From Epiperipatus broadwayi (taxonomy: Eukaryota; Onychophora; Udeonychophora; Euonychophora; Peripatidae), in NCBI GenBank assembly GCA_028023455.1, contig JAQFVV010012398.1, positions 10,469,160 through 10,533,159 on the forward strand: DNA of 64,000 bases, read 5' to 3'. Below the pieces are notes generated by a model. That model saw only the letters and a program-made list of their open reading frames with translations, did no database searches and had not been told where the DNA came from. The translations under genes were made by a program, and so were the position numbers. Numbering within the stretch: position 1 is the stretch's first letter; each line of letters begins with the position of its first letter. Shown here piece after piece: positions 23,291 to 35,481 of this stretch.

Positions 23291-23529
23291 AGTAAATTAA
23301 CTTATTTAAAAGTTCTTTTAATATTAAGGGTGAATGGAAGTAAATGGAATTGTGGATAATGATTAATATAAATATGGTGTTGTTTTGTAGTTCTTTATAC
23401 TTGAGAAGTCTGCTTGTAGCAGTGAAACCATTGGTTGTGTTTTTGGTTTTATTTCTTGACTAGATTTGACGTAATATTAATTTTTTATTGACTAGTTTAG
23501 CTTTATGCTTGTAATGTTTATATTTTTAA

Positions 23530-24222
23530 CAAAATATAATTCCTTATAGCAAAATAATAAACCAGTTAATTTTTATTACTTAAATTAATTAACTTTTATT
23601 TTCATTAAATCATTTCCTTTCCAATAGAGTTGGAAAACAACTTTTCAATCAGAGATAATAACTAAAAACACTTTCTATAATGTTTGGAATGAAAATATAA
23701 AAATTAAAAAAATAATGTTTCAAATAAAATATTAAATTTATAAAATTTAATTTACCTAAAGAGGAAAACCAGATGAATAAAAAAATGGTTCACAAGAAAA
23801 TATTAAGTTAGTAAAAATTTATTCATTCTTGTCAATTATTATTTCTATACATTTTTTATCTATAAATAAAAATAAGATGTGCATATTAAATACCTTTCTA
23901 CAATGAATTTATTTTTCTTTTGATACTAAGTAGTTATAATTTAAAATTCTTCCATGTAGGTTTTCTTTGTGAAAGCATCCCCATTCCAGGCTAATGTACA
24001 CAGTTAATTCATCCATTTCTATCATACAATATTTTCTGGTTCATACAGAATAAATTTATCCATTTTGTTCCACATATTATTTTCAGGTTTCACAGGCTAA
24101 ATTTATTCATTTTTTCTAATAATTTTTGATGCCAGACTAACACAGAGACTGACACTTATACTCTTGGATAGAACAAGACTTGTTGCAGATTAGTTCAGAG
24201 GTATTGTCTTTTACATTTTACT
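23530..24222. other. AT-rich non-coding stretch
   Basis: I see no repeat border, RNA gene or domain-bearing frame. Confidence 0.4.
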
Positions 24223-24236
24223 ACTAAAGGTTACAT

Positions 24237-25269
24237 CATAGATCAGCCTTTCAAGCTACTGTACATACACTTTTTATGAGTGTTAATAATAAATGAATAC
24301 TTTCACTTCCAACATGAGATATAGTATTTAAGAAAGAATAAAATGAATCCACTTATTCTTTCCAACCCAAATGCTTATATATGGGCAAATCTTAAGTACT
24401 GGAAGTGAAAGCGTCAGGATAGACCACTCACTTTAAATTACTGTTTATGATGTCTGAATGAATGATGTTGACAAAATTATCTAGAATTTACTAAATGTCA
24501 TTCTCAAATGAAACATAAACATATGGAAATAAGCATTTATTTTTATATAGTGCATGTTTATAAATTGTAATACATCAAAGATCAGCCTTTCAAGCTACTG
24601 TGCATAGGCTTTTTACGAGTGTTAATAATAAATGAATAATAAATGTTTAAGTTTCATTTGAAAATGACGTTTAGTAAATTCTAGATAATTTTGTCGATGT
24701 CATTCATGCTTTCACTTCCAGTACTTAAGATTTGCCCATATATAAGGATTTGGGTTGGAAAGAATAAGTGGATTCATTTTATTCTTTCTTAAATACTATA
24801 TCTCGTGTTGGGAGTGAAAGTATTCATTTATTATTAACACTCGTAAAAAGCATATGCACAGTAGCTTGAAAAGCTGATCTTTGATGTATTATAATTTATA
24901 AACATGCGTTATATAAAAATAAATGCTTATTTACATATGTTTAAGTTTCATTTAAGAATGACGTTTAGTAAATTCTAGATAATTTTGTCAACATCATTCA
25001 TTCAGACATAGTAAACAGTAATTTAAAGTGAGTGGTCTATCCTGACACTTTCACTTCCAGTACTTAAGATTTGCCCATATATAAGCATTGGGGTTGGAAA
25101 AAATAAGGATTCATTTTATTCTTTCTTAAATACTATATCTCGTGTTGGGAGTGAAAGTATTCATTTATTATTAACACTCGTAAAAAGCATATGCACAGTA
25201 GCTTGAAAGGTTTACTTTTGATGTATTACAATTTATAAACATGCATTATATAAAAATAAATGCTTATTT
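24237..25269. mobile_element. Inverted tandem element with about 335-bp unit
   Basis: The left arm (24237 to about 24645) has a unit restart at the GATCAGCCTTTCAAGCTACTG block (24243 and 24578). The right arm (about 24646-25269) is in reverse complement, with the TCTCGTGTTGGGAGTGAAAG landmark at 24801 and 25138. The element is bordered by the 14-bp direct repeat ACTAAAGG(T/C)TACAT at 24223-24236 and 25270-25283. The minus-orientation string AGCTTGAAA then TGATCT resembles the 3' half of the window's hammerheads, but no CTGANGA strand is present. No coding frame was found. Confidence 0.75.
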
Positions 25270-25283
25270 ACTAAAGGCTACAT

Positions 25284-26415
25284 AAAAGTTGATGACGTTT
25301 AGCTTCTAGCTAAACTTAACATATAAATGTTAACTCCATATTATATTTTTCACAACTGGATCAACAATTATAATTGCGAGCCCTGCTCTCTTCCAACAGG
25401 TGATCCAAGAACCAGTACTCCTAAACTCCTCTACCAGCTGAATCAAGATAGGCCTCTTTTTATAAGACACTGAGGTGTACTGATTTACCCAATACCCTAT
25501 TTTTGGAAAAATCCAGTGTCCAACAAACAACCAGAAACCTGTCTCATGCTTCAGCAAATTAAATACAGACCAATTAAGTCTATTTTTACAAAAAGTATTG
25601 TTTAGTTATTTCCCTCCTTCAAACTTAAACTAGTAAACCAATTCAAAAAAATCCCTTGTTGTTTTTGCTTATTCCAAAAATAAGTTAATTTTTTAATTAC
25701 CCTGATTTGATCACCACTGCCTATTGTCTTTGAGAGAGAAAGTGCAAAGTAAAAAAGACGATTAACTAATTGAAACAAAGTTTTAATAAAAATAAAAGTT
25801 TTTTTTTACTTCACAAACATAAAATTTTACCTATTTATTTCTCTTTTCTTCTTTCAAAAGTTAAAAGTAATCTTTTCAGAAATGTATTAAGGAAAAAAAA
25901 GTATATATATATCCTATTACTTTTTTTAAGCATTAAAACTAATAAGTAATTACTGAAGGGAAAGAATAAAAAAAATGTTTACATTATTTTATATTTTTCA
26001 CTCTCTTTTACAATGATTTATCACAAATTATAATAATATTCACATTATCATTTAAAAATGGTGTTTAATAACTATCAAATCATCACTTAAAATACCTTAA
26101 TGTTTAATATTATGAAAAAAAACATATGGCAAAATTAAATGTATTACTTTTCCATTATTTAATACAAAAAAATGCATAGTAGCAGACACCAGCAGGCTGA
26201 AACTGAGAACCAGATTCACAAGGAATAGTCTCATTTCCATCTTTAAGTCACTGGTTATAACTTATTTTCTCTATAAATTATACATGTCCCAATATTTATG
26301 TACAGTCAACACCCATTTAATAATATTTTATTACTCCCTTTGACACATTTGAAAAAAATAATAGATGGATAACGTTTGATAGGAATAATATTTAATTAGA
26401 CAAATTAATTAAACA
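25284..26415. other. Non-coding stretch
   Basis: A less AT-rich block at 25350-25560 is open on the minus strand for 75 codons but has no recognisable domain. The rest is AT-rich with short TA runs. Confidence 0.4.
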
Positions 26416-28650
26416 ATATATATATATATATATTGTACCCTCACCTCCTGGAAATATAATATATAATAAAACGGGATTAGCTCAGATAAATAGTTATGCT
26501 CGGCTAAATTGTATATAATCGATAATAAAAATATTCTACATTAATGTTAATTGTTTAACTAACTCTAATTAATAATAATATGGTTTGGTTTTATAAAATA
26601 AATAAATAAATATTTATTAAATCATGAGACTAGGAAGTGAGATACAAGTGGTAATATGAATTATATTGAGTCAATATCCCACAGGATACGACCTCAATGG
26701 CATAAGAACACTATCCCCCATATTACTATCTCAAATAAGAAATTTATAGCATTCTTACGACTTTAACAATATCTAGTTAATTAAGATAATACTGATAAAT
26801 AATTCTTAATCTCTTTATTTAAAATAATCGAACTAAAATAATCTCAGGTTCTTAAATTAATTCAAGTCAATCAAAATTACTGTAGTCAAGCATGATTAGT
26901 GATTTAATATCACCCTCAACTGCACCTAACTAATAATAATAATAATTAATAATAATAATAATCTTCAATGTATAATTTAATCTTATCTATTTTCCTCCAT
27001 TATAATTCTTATCAATAATATTAATAATAAAGAAATAATATAGAATAATCCTTTAGTTTTCGTATAGCATCGTAAATAAATGTGGTAATATCTTATAATC
27101 TGAAAATATGTGTGGCAACGGATAGCATTATAACTCTGTGTAATATTATAATAATTAACTTATGGCCATAATAATAATGTAAATGAAACTTAAATAAATT
27201 ATCTTAAGAAAATATTATAATTCTTAAATAATACTCTTGTTCTTACTGTGCAAATATTATGTTTTGGTTCAAACCCTCTGTGATCATCTGTTTGCAATGA
27301 GGAAAGAAATTAGTTCAACACACAAATTTATAAAAACAAGTTTAACAAATTTTATTACAATAAAATTTAACAAATAACTTATTTAGAATATTTACATTCT
27401 AAACGAATCTTGTATCATTACAATTTTCATTATTCTAAAAATAAACTAATAAAATAAAATATAAACATTTAAGTCTTCACTCCGACTTTTAAAATAATTT
27501 ATCTATTTTAAAATATTCATCAGAATTCTAATAATAATAATCGTAATCATTGACATACGTAACATTTTAATATATCATTTGTCGATAATTGTTACTATAA
27601 TATGTTTCCATTAATATATGTATCAATTATGAAAACATAAAAAATAAACTACAATAGAATTACTTAATCATTTAAAATAGCCTATCACAATAGTATTGTT
27701 GTTGAATAACATGTGTCTATACCGACTCAATAAAAATGATTGGATTCAATTAACAATGTAATTATGATCTATTATACATCTCATTTAGTATTAATTTAAT
27801 ATAAAATAGATGGAGGTGTTGATGTATTTCGTTAACATAAAATAATAACCATAAAATATAACTACTTGTTTCATCCTATGCTGTTTTCTTTCGATACACA
27901 ATATATTAAAAATGTGCAATAGATGTAAGTTTAAAATACTTAAAATTATTTTTAAAATTTTGTCAACAACTTTACCTATCATTTACATACTTTAATAAAA
28001 TAATTTACTAAAATATAGAAAATATTCTATGATTTTTTTCCTTATTTAATTTTTTACTCTCAATCTCATTTATATTTATTTTATCATCATGCAATGTAAG
28101 AAAACCTATCTTATCCTTTTCCAATAACGATCCTTCAACTACAAAATTATTCATCATTCTCCATTCTAAAATACAATTCTGTACAATGTAATACTTAGAA
28201 AATCATGATAGCGAACAGATGTGTAGGTATAAGGGACAAACCAGAGTCTCAACTCAATAGTACACATATCAGATAGTCATCATGGTAACAGTGTATAAAG
28301 AAAAAAGAAGCATGACTTATCTGTCTAATAACCTCCACTAAAAATAACAATGCCCAAGCTATTTATTCAGCTTTCTGGAACATTAATATTCAATATAAAT
28401 GTAAAACACTGCCCACAGAAAATATACAAGTGACCGGGCTTCATTATCTGTACCGGCATAATTATTAAGATCATAAAAATTATTCCTATTCCCATAACAA
28501 AAACCTACATTAAAAGCATCTCTTTCTCATCCCATCTTTTTTTTTATTGACATTATACTGTTTATAATATAATTTAAACACAATTTCCTGACCACTTCTA
28601 TTGCAATGAGTCCAATTATACCAAAATACTATAGTTCATATTTACCCAGT
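26415..28650. other. AT-rich stretch with TAA/TAATAA simple repeats
   Basis: A TA microsatellite at 26417-26432 is followed by CTCACCTCCTGG. Many ATAATAATA runs occur between 26560 and 27020. No gene, terminal repeat or RNA was identified. Confidence 0.4.
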
Positions 28651-28657
28651 CCACAAT

Positions 28658-28895
28658 TTAAAAATTTAGGCATGGTCCATCAGTCAAATTACAAAGAAGA
28701 TGTGTGTTGGTTGTCTTGAGCCCAGGTAGACAGTTGGTGAGATTGCAGATCATTACAGTGTCTGCTGGTAAATGCACATCCATAGTTACTTGTGATAGAC
28801 AATAGCTGGCTACAGTAGTCTTCCTATAGGCACAGGATATATTTTCCATTTGCAGATATAAGATCAGCCATAGGAAAGAAATTCCCAGAAGAAAT
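28658..28895 (-). CDS. Candidate Cys-rich exon or decayed gene fragment
   Basis: The minus-strand frame is open for about 78 codons and has clearly higher GC than the surrounding kilobases. After a hydrophobic stretch FLLGISFLWLILYL comes a segment with six cysteines (NISC, SYC, MIC, TNC, LLC, GPC) over 62 residues. The layout is reminiscent of a signal peptide plus a small Cys-rich domain, but no Met precedes the hydrophobic part. I recognise no family and can verify no splice sites. It may be a lone exon, a pseudogene or chance. Confidence 0.2.
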
Positions 28896-29336
28896 TACAG
28901 ATATATCTAGCTGAATGATATGATAAACTTTTCTTTTAAAAAAAATATTCATTTTTATAATATTTGGAGAAATTCCCCCTCCCACTGTCACTTAGCTTTT
29001 TCATCGTGGAAATTACATGTTATTTCTAATTTTGGTAATAAATCCAGTAAATGTTTGATTTTCTTATTCCATCTCCAGTTTTTATTTTCTTATCTGGTTT
29101 AATCAAATTATTAAAAAAAAAAAGTCTTTCTTTAGTTATGTGCAATTAGAAACGCACTGCAATTTACAAAATCCAGATTAAATTCTTTGCTGTAACATAC
29201 TTTCACAATAACACATATCATTCCCCTGACATTAACACACCAGAGTCCAATGAAAATTTTTAATTTTCAAATAGATCAACTATTATATTAGGAAGTGGAA
29301 AAACTCCATCTCACCAGAAGTGGCCAGTTTATAATA

Positions 29337-30245
29337 TATATATAATAAGAATCTTGAACTCAGATTTTCAAGCTCCCTACATCTATGCAACCCATCTTTT
29401 ACAACTGATACACACGACCACATACATGCGAAAAAGATAAATAATCTCCAATATATGTATTTGTGGTGAATCAGCACTCACCAGTTGGTCCATATCACAA
29501 TCCCCCATGCATATATACAATTGGTGCTCAGTTTATATTAAGATAGCAAATCTTCAAACTTTAATAGACAAGCTTCAATCTTCTCCACCCTCCAACTCTT
29601 CAGTCATCCATATCATTGAAAATCTGAGGATGGAAGGCTCAAATGTGATCATGTGTATCAGTTGTATAAGATGAGTTGAATAGATGTATGTTTGAAAGTC
29701 AGAGTTCAAGTTGCTTACAATAACATTAAGTTTATTTTATAGACAATGTATCTATAATTAAATATTACATATTCAGCCTGTATTCTGCACATCGCTATTC
29801 TGCATAATTAAATGTACATATTAACGTCTTATGGGTGAGAGGTCAGATTGACTAAAGTTCAACATGGGTATGACAATAATATTGACATCAACAAGGGCTC
29901 TGAGCATTCCATCCTTAGATTTTCAATAAAATAGATGGCTGAAGAGTTGGAGACTGAAGAAGATTGAAGCTTGTCCATTAAAGTTTGTAGTTTTTCTATT
30001 TTAATATAAAACCAAGCAATGATTATATATATATATGGAGATGATGATCTAGACCAACTAATGAGTGCTGGTTCAGCACAAAATATGTTTGTTGGAGATC
30101 ATTTATCTTTTTCACTTGTATGTGGTCATGTGTTAAGATGGATTGGCAAGACGTAGAGAACTTGAAAGTCTCAGTTCAAATCCCTTATAATGACATTAAG
30201 TTTAGTATAGACAATATACATATATTTAAATATTATATATATATA
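29337..30245. mobile_element. Inverted, partly tandem non-coding repeat with TA borders
   Basis: 29340-29640 is matched in reverse complement by about 29930-30200, over blocks such as CTTCAATCTTCT, AACTCTTCAGTC and GAACTCAGA-TTTCAAG. 29660-29770 and 30110-30225 are diverged direct copies of each other (GAAAGTC-GAGTTCAA, ATAATGACATTAAGTTTA, ATAGACAAT). TA runs lie at 29333-29345, 30024-30036 and 30235-30247. The copies are older and more diverged than in the other arrays. No hammerhead core was found. Confidence 0.55.
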
Positions 30246-30631
30246 TTGTAACCACCACAACTGAGTTTACATTCATGATTTTTATGTGCATTTTTTATTC
30301 AATTTTTTTTTTGTGCATTTTTTTTATTATGCATTCTAAGATATAAAAAAGGCATGTTTTTAAATAAATTATTAAGTATGTATTTTGTAAAATTAAAACT
30401 TTATTACAATTTGTTATTTTAAAATAAAGTTAACTTTTAAAGCAATGTTGCTATGGGAACCAATTGGAAACTCTAAGATCATCTGCTTTATATAAAAAAA
30501 GGGAATTTTCACTTCTTCCTTGTCAATTAAAAGAAGGAAATCAAAAAAATTGTAATGATTGTTTAAGTTGATAATGCAGTCTCTGGGGTAAAACTTCAGA
30601 ATGCTTACCTAATCTTTCCAGTGGTTTAGCT

Positions 30632-31386
30632 TAGTGATCTTCAACCCTTGATCCCTGAACCGGTGCCAGGCACAGAAGTTTTCTGCTGATCCATGATAGA
30701 CTGGCAGGAAGGTTTGTAATAATAAAATAGGAGTTTAAACTTTTAATTAATATAAATAATTTTTATTTATTTTTTCATCCCATTTTTACCCAATTAAAAA
30801 AAACTAGAACAAAAACAAAATCTAATCAATCATACATAAATTAATTTGTTTTTCTAGTTATCACAGATGTTTATGGGTGGCGGGGTAGAATTACATTTTT
30901 TATTATTTTCCTAAAAAAATTCAAAATTAAAAAAAAAAGTTTTTTATTATACAAACTGCATATATATAACTTCATCTTGTATATTTAACATTAAATACAG
31001 ATATTACATTTATCATAATCATTGTCATGTAATTACACTATCTGTGATATTTCCCAGCAGGTGAATAACATTTTATTCTTGCATGTTTTAACAATGAAAT
31101 AATAAATGCAGCAATGCAGTCACATTAATGAGAACGATTATTATTGTACTATTTTCTGTAACAGTGTGATTGCGCAACTCGAGAGAGAGTTTAACATGTG
31201 AAGGTAAGCAACACTATTACTATACACAGTAACTAGGGTGCTGCTTTGGTCAGTTATAACAATTATGCTCACCTAAGACTAAGCAGTTTACATCTTTAAA
31301 AAATTTATCTATAGACTTCTGCCAGTCTGTGAAACCTTATCCTTATTTTTGCTGGTCCGCAGGTGTGAAAAGGTTTAAGACCACTG
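30632..31386. mobile_element. Non-autonomous hAT-type DNA transposon
   Basis: The left end TAGTGATCTTCAACCC and the right end (reverse complement CAGTGGTCTTAAACC) are terminal inverted repeats of the hAT type. Next to the right end is the familiar TTCACACCTGCGGACC sequence in reverse complement. An exact 8-bp target duplication, GTTTAGCT, lies at 30624-30631 and 31387-31394. The 755-bp interior is AT-rich and has no transposase. Confidence 0.85.
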
Positions 31387-31394
31387 GTTTAGCT

Positions 31395-32215
31395 GACTAT
31401 GGAACTGAAAATAAAGAAACACCTTAAAAATTAACTTCAATTCTGCCAGTCTATTATTTACTATCTAAAGCTTAAAAATGCAACAATTGCTATAAGAAAA
31501 ACTTGTCCTCTAAATATTATCAATGGAAATATTCTTCTATGAATCTACATAATTTTAATGTTGTTAATAACAGAAAAAATTGCATGAGATTAATTTATTG
31601 AAACAAACCACAAGGAGCTAAAATGTTAATATTGCTTGCAGACATTTAAAATAATGATTCTGATCACTATATATCTACATTCACAAGCTAATTAAATGTG
31701 AGGTCATAGAGATAGAAATATATATCTCCATTCATGGAAACATAATAGGAAATTGAATGAACTTAATATAAATATTTGTTCGATGAATTATTAAAAAATC
31801 AGCAAAGACTTTTTTCTATCACATGTGCACTTCATACAATCATAGATATAAATACAATTTTTTTATATTATTCTCATTTTTTGTTAATTAACGTTATTGT
31901 TAATAATTTTGTTGCATATTTATTTCTCATCCAAATTCCAGGCAAATTATTTTGTTTTCTCATTTAATCATATTATCAATGTGGAGAGATAATGATCAGA
32001 AAACATGGTTAAATCTGCATAAAGACTTGTATTTTTTTATGAGTGTTCAGTCTTATTGTTATCCATGAATATATAAATTAGTCAATTAAAAATAAAACCT
32101 GTATAGTCACTTCGCTATGTATGTGGTTATTCGTTAATGTTTATATTTCCCCTAGACTAAAATTTAATTTGCAAATATTGTGTTTTTCATTTTATTGGTA
32201 GTCTGATCAATTACC
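31395..32215. other. AT-rich non-coding stretch
   Basis: No feature was recognised apart from short A/T runs. The small frame at 31776-31967 has no domain. Confidence 0.4.
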
Positions 32216-32217
32216 AT

Positions 32218-32693
32218 TTGTTAAAAGAGCAGTTTCCATACAATATAATGGGATTCAAATCTCATATTTCATGTATTCTATACATGGATATTTCAATTTT
32301 TCTATCTTCCACACAAACCATTTCAACATTACTAAATTTACTTTTTGATTACATTAATAGATATAAGTTTATCTTCAACATTGAGAAATCATGTGTTTGG
32401 TAAATATTTTCTTGGTGTTGTGTGAATGAATATTTCAAGGGAGTTTGGTTTTTCAATTTTATCTAAGTCAATCTAAAATAAGGAAAGTAATACAAAAAAA
32501 AAAAAAAACAAATCTTAAAAAGAAAATGGAAAACTTAGTAAATTCACTATCAAAAACCTATCTCTCAATGTATAAAAAAGTTTCGTTATTTAATATTCTT
32601 GTGCTTACAAGAGTTAACTATTCTAAACCTATAGTAATGTTTTCAAAAGCAGTTACTAACTATAGCTATACACAATGTATGAAGTTGCTGTGA
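32218..32693 (+). pseudogene. LINE reverse transcriptase fragment
   Basis: The first frame (32218-32403) reads CILYMDISIFLSS, then LLNLLFDYINRYKFIFNIEK. This is the decayed YADD block of a non-LTR reverse transcriptase followed by the usual LLN--xxY----- FN--KS segment; the catalytic Asp pair has become Asp-Ile. A second frame (32445-32693) contains IRKVIQ, LVNSLSKTYLS and LVLTRVNYSKPI, matching the thumb and connection region after it. A frameshift and stops separate the two. Neighbouring LINE pieces at 33290-33970 lie on the opposite strand, so these are independent relics. Confidence 0.6.
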
Positions 32694-33289
32694 AGGAAAA
32701 GAATAGCTGTAGTCCCAATTAAATGTCTTCAATGGTCATTGCAACAAATAATCTAGAACTTCATGACATTTTATATTTAAAATCCAAAATACTCTCAATG
32801 TAATTTCAGCATATGCCAAGGTATCAACTCTACAGACAGACCCTTTTTCTTACAGGATATTGGAACTTACTAATAGTTCCACTTTTATCAATTCAGAAAC
32901 TTAATTTTGTCCTTCCAAAAAATAAACACAACTATTAGAAGGTCAATATACTATTATATCCCAATTTTCAATCTTATGCTAGCCCTACTCTCAACATCAA
33001 TAAATTTATTTAAGTGCTAAACAACAGCATATAGCCAATTACAGGTTGCATGTTAAATTAATAAAGGAGTAAGCACAATGAATATAACATAATAATAAAA
33101 AGAAGATAATAAATAAAAAAAATTAAAAAATATATAAATAAATAAATTTAAATTCATTGACAATAACATTTTAATTGAAAACTATTACAAAACTGCTTAT
33201 AATCTAAATCAATATGATTAATATTAATAAAATTCTGATTGTATAAAGAAGGTAGCCTGAATTAAGAAGAAAATTTAAGGACATTGGAA

Positions 33290-33970
33290 CAACAAGCTTA
33301 ACTATAACACACAAAACCAGACCGAATAACATGCTCATGAAACTAATTATAATAGTTGAAATTATACTGGATAAAATAACATGTTGATTTATGATTTTGT
33401 AAAGTTATTTAAGATGTTTATATTTCCATTTAAAAGAAAGATGAAGAACAACTTTATTTTCCAACAAAATGTATTTAGAGAATTTATTAAACACTGATTT
33501 TAATAAACTACATCCTTGCTTAAAGCTAGGATTCCAAATGATTGAACAATAATTAATGATAGGAAGAAACAATGACAAAATAATTTGAATTTTATATCAT
33601 CACTGAAATAATAACCATATCTAAAGATGGCATCCATGATTTTAAAAGTTTGGTAACAATCATTTCTAAATAAGTAAGAAAGGATCCAATAGTAAAAAAT
33701 AAAACTGCCAAATCTTTTTGGAATTCAAGAAAATTAATTTTATATAAATTAATAAAATGAAATAAAATTAAAACATCAGATTTCTAAGAATAAGAAACAA
33801 TGGAACATTTACTAAAAATAAATGACATATTATTTAGATTATACAAGCACTAAGACTATCAGTATCTTTATAAAAGAGAATGCAATCAATTACTTACGTT
33901 ATTCTTCTAAAGATTTTACAGTCATCAGCATAACACAAAAGATAAGAAGATTTCAGGCAATCTTTAAAAA
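33290..33970 (-). pseudogene. LINE reverse transcriptase fragment (jockey/CR1-like)
   Basis: On the minus strand SSYLLCYADDCKIFRRI is followed by a segment matching DC-L-KD-DSLSAW and then SFNFSKC-type sequence. The YADD catalytic box is intact, at 33914-33934. Lower down, LPIINYCSIIWNPSFKQG and LKSVFNKFSKYI match the C-terminal RT region. Stops and frameshifts interrupt it throughout. The 5' part is missing; the relic ends at about 33970, where the repeat shared with 40252 begins. Confidence 0.65.
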
Positions 33971-33974
33971 CATT

Positions 33975-34663
33975 AATTTTTATTATGACTTACACACATA
34001 TAGATGGGAGTGGGGCTATATATATTTAATAAAAAAATAGTTATAAATATATTTACCCTAGCCTAAAAAATATCATTCTAATAATTACATTAATGGGGTA
34101 GTTTTAGAATTAGTGAACTCTCACTTTGCTTTTTTTTTGTTAATGTATATATTTAATGAATTATATAATATAAATTTGTATATAATATACAGTACTTCAA
34201 ATTATTTTGTTTCTGTTGTGTGAAGCCATCAAAATGATAGAAAACTATTCTTGATAACCGAATATTTATTTGTTTTATTATTTCTTCGTTTGTAAATATT
34301 TGTTATATATGTTGGTAATAAACGTATTAAGTTGTTTAAACCAATCTGATCTCTGTTTGATCATCACCATCACTGTGCATTTATACCACTAGATGTTTGA
34401 TCATCACCATCATTATTGTGCATTTGTATCATTAAAAGCTTCATCATCACATTATGAATTTACACAAATAAAGGTTTGATGATCATCATCATCATTATAT
34501 ATTGTTCTTATAAATAATTGATCATCATCAGTATTTTTCTATATCTGTGCTTATACATAGGCATAAATTGTTAATAATTGAGAAAGTCCATCCCTGAAGA
34601 GAGCTGACTGCAAGAACTCCCTGAGTTTAAATTTTGTGGTGTAATGGGGCCTAAAAAGGGAGA
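33975..34663 (+). repeat. Gypsy-associated repeat upstream of LTR, copy 1
   Basis: It matches 40252-40305 plus 43855-44475. Landmarks are AGATGGGAGTGGGGC, TATTTACCCTAGCC and repeated TTTGATCATCACCATCA units. It ends in the purine run CCTAAAAAGGGAGA directly before TGTAATG, as a polypurine tract precedes a 3' LTR. It may therefore be the 3' internal end of a gypsy element, or the 5' part of a longer LTR. Confidence 0.6.
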
Positions 34664-34996
34664 TGTAATGAATATGCATTAGTCTAGGTTCATATTGAAA
34701 TATTGTAAGTAAATTATGAGTTAGCATACTAAAAGTAGATGTGACTTGGAACTGAGCATTTCATTGTGACATCTTTAACATTCTAATTGAAGGCCTAGGT
34801 CTGACAGTAGTGAGATGTGGTCCCTTTGCTATATGCCATTCCTGATTCAGTAACATCTGACACACTAAAATGTGCCACTGAATCATAAATTTAGGATATG
34901 ACTTGTTGTGAGTTGGTTGACATATTGTATTCAAACCATCCAGCTACTGAGTCATATTCACATCATCGTATGGTGTACCCTGCGGTTCCATTATAT
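34664..34996 (+). repeat. Ty3/gypsy LTR, copy 1
   Basis: About 332 bp, starting TGTAATGAATATGCA after a purine tract and matching 44476-44807. It is followed at once by TGGTGCCCAAAATTTT (34998 on), whose TGG start is expected of a tRNA primer-binding site. A GAGTTGGTTGACATATTG block and a GTATGGTGTACCC block near its end are shared with the other copy. The 3' end lacks a clean CA. Confidence 0.6.
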
Positions 34997-34999
34997 CTG

Positions 35000-35480
35000 G
35001 TGCCCAAAATTTTAGGCATGAACATAGTTTAGATGCAAGGGAGGTTCAGCCATTGGACTAGAATTTTTTAAAAAAAATTTTTTTTTAATTTTTTTATTTA
35101 TTTTACTGTTAAGCTTTAAATCTTAAATCCCTATTGGACATACTCTCTTATATAGCACCAAAATATATTCAATAGGAATGATAGTGAAGAGATATATCTT
35201 TTTTTTTTTTTTTTTTGGAAATTTAAAATTCACATTAAAAGTAAATAACATTAAAAATAGTGAATGCAACATGTGATAAAGTGAACAAATAGAGATCAAC
35301 TTATAAATAAATAATCAATAAGTGAAATTAAAAAATAGAAAAATTAGGCAAGCTTAAACACCAGTTAAAAAAAAGGACAGTAAATAAATAAATAATGGCA
35401 AGAAGTGGCTAGGATCCTATGGTATTGTATTTTAACATTTGTAAGTATAAAGTTTTTTTTTTTTAATAATTATTAAAATA
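35000..35480. other. Leader region between LTR and gag-like frame
   Basis: This is an A/T-rich non-coding stretch with long T runs at 35190-35217 and 35453-35464. It corresponds to the untranslated leader of the element. Confidence 0.4.
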
Positions 35481-35481
35481 G

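Larger units (their letters stand above)
22674..23530. mobile_element. Palindromic Penelope-like fragment with GIY-YIG remnants (family B)
   Basis: The outer arms (22674-22795 and 23305-23440) carry the family B terminal repeat. The inner arms (about 22830-23035 and 23060-23290) are inverted copies of the same GIY-YIG coding remnant, meeting near 23045. The right side ends ACTAGTTTAGCTTTATGCTTG, as at 12.5 kb. It looks like a head-to-head dimer of truncated copies, a form known for Penelope-like insertions. Confidence 0.75.

Noticed and set aside
25330-25557. tRNA-derived SINE or tRNA gene (CAGCTGGTAGAGG followed by GGTTCTTGGATC on the minus strand)
   Set aside because: The A-box-like and B-box-like strings are only about 14 bases apart and the B box is altered. 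No cloverleaf can be drawn.
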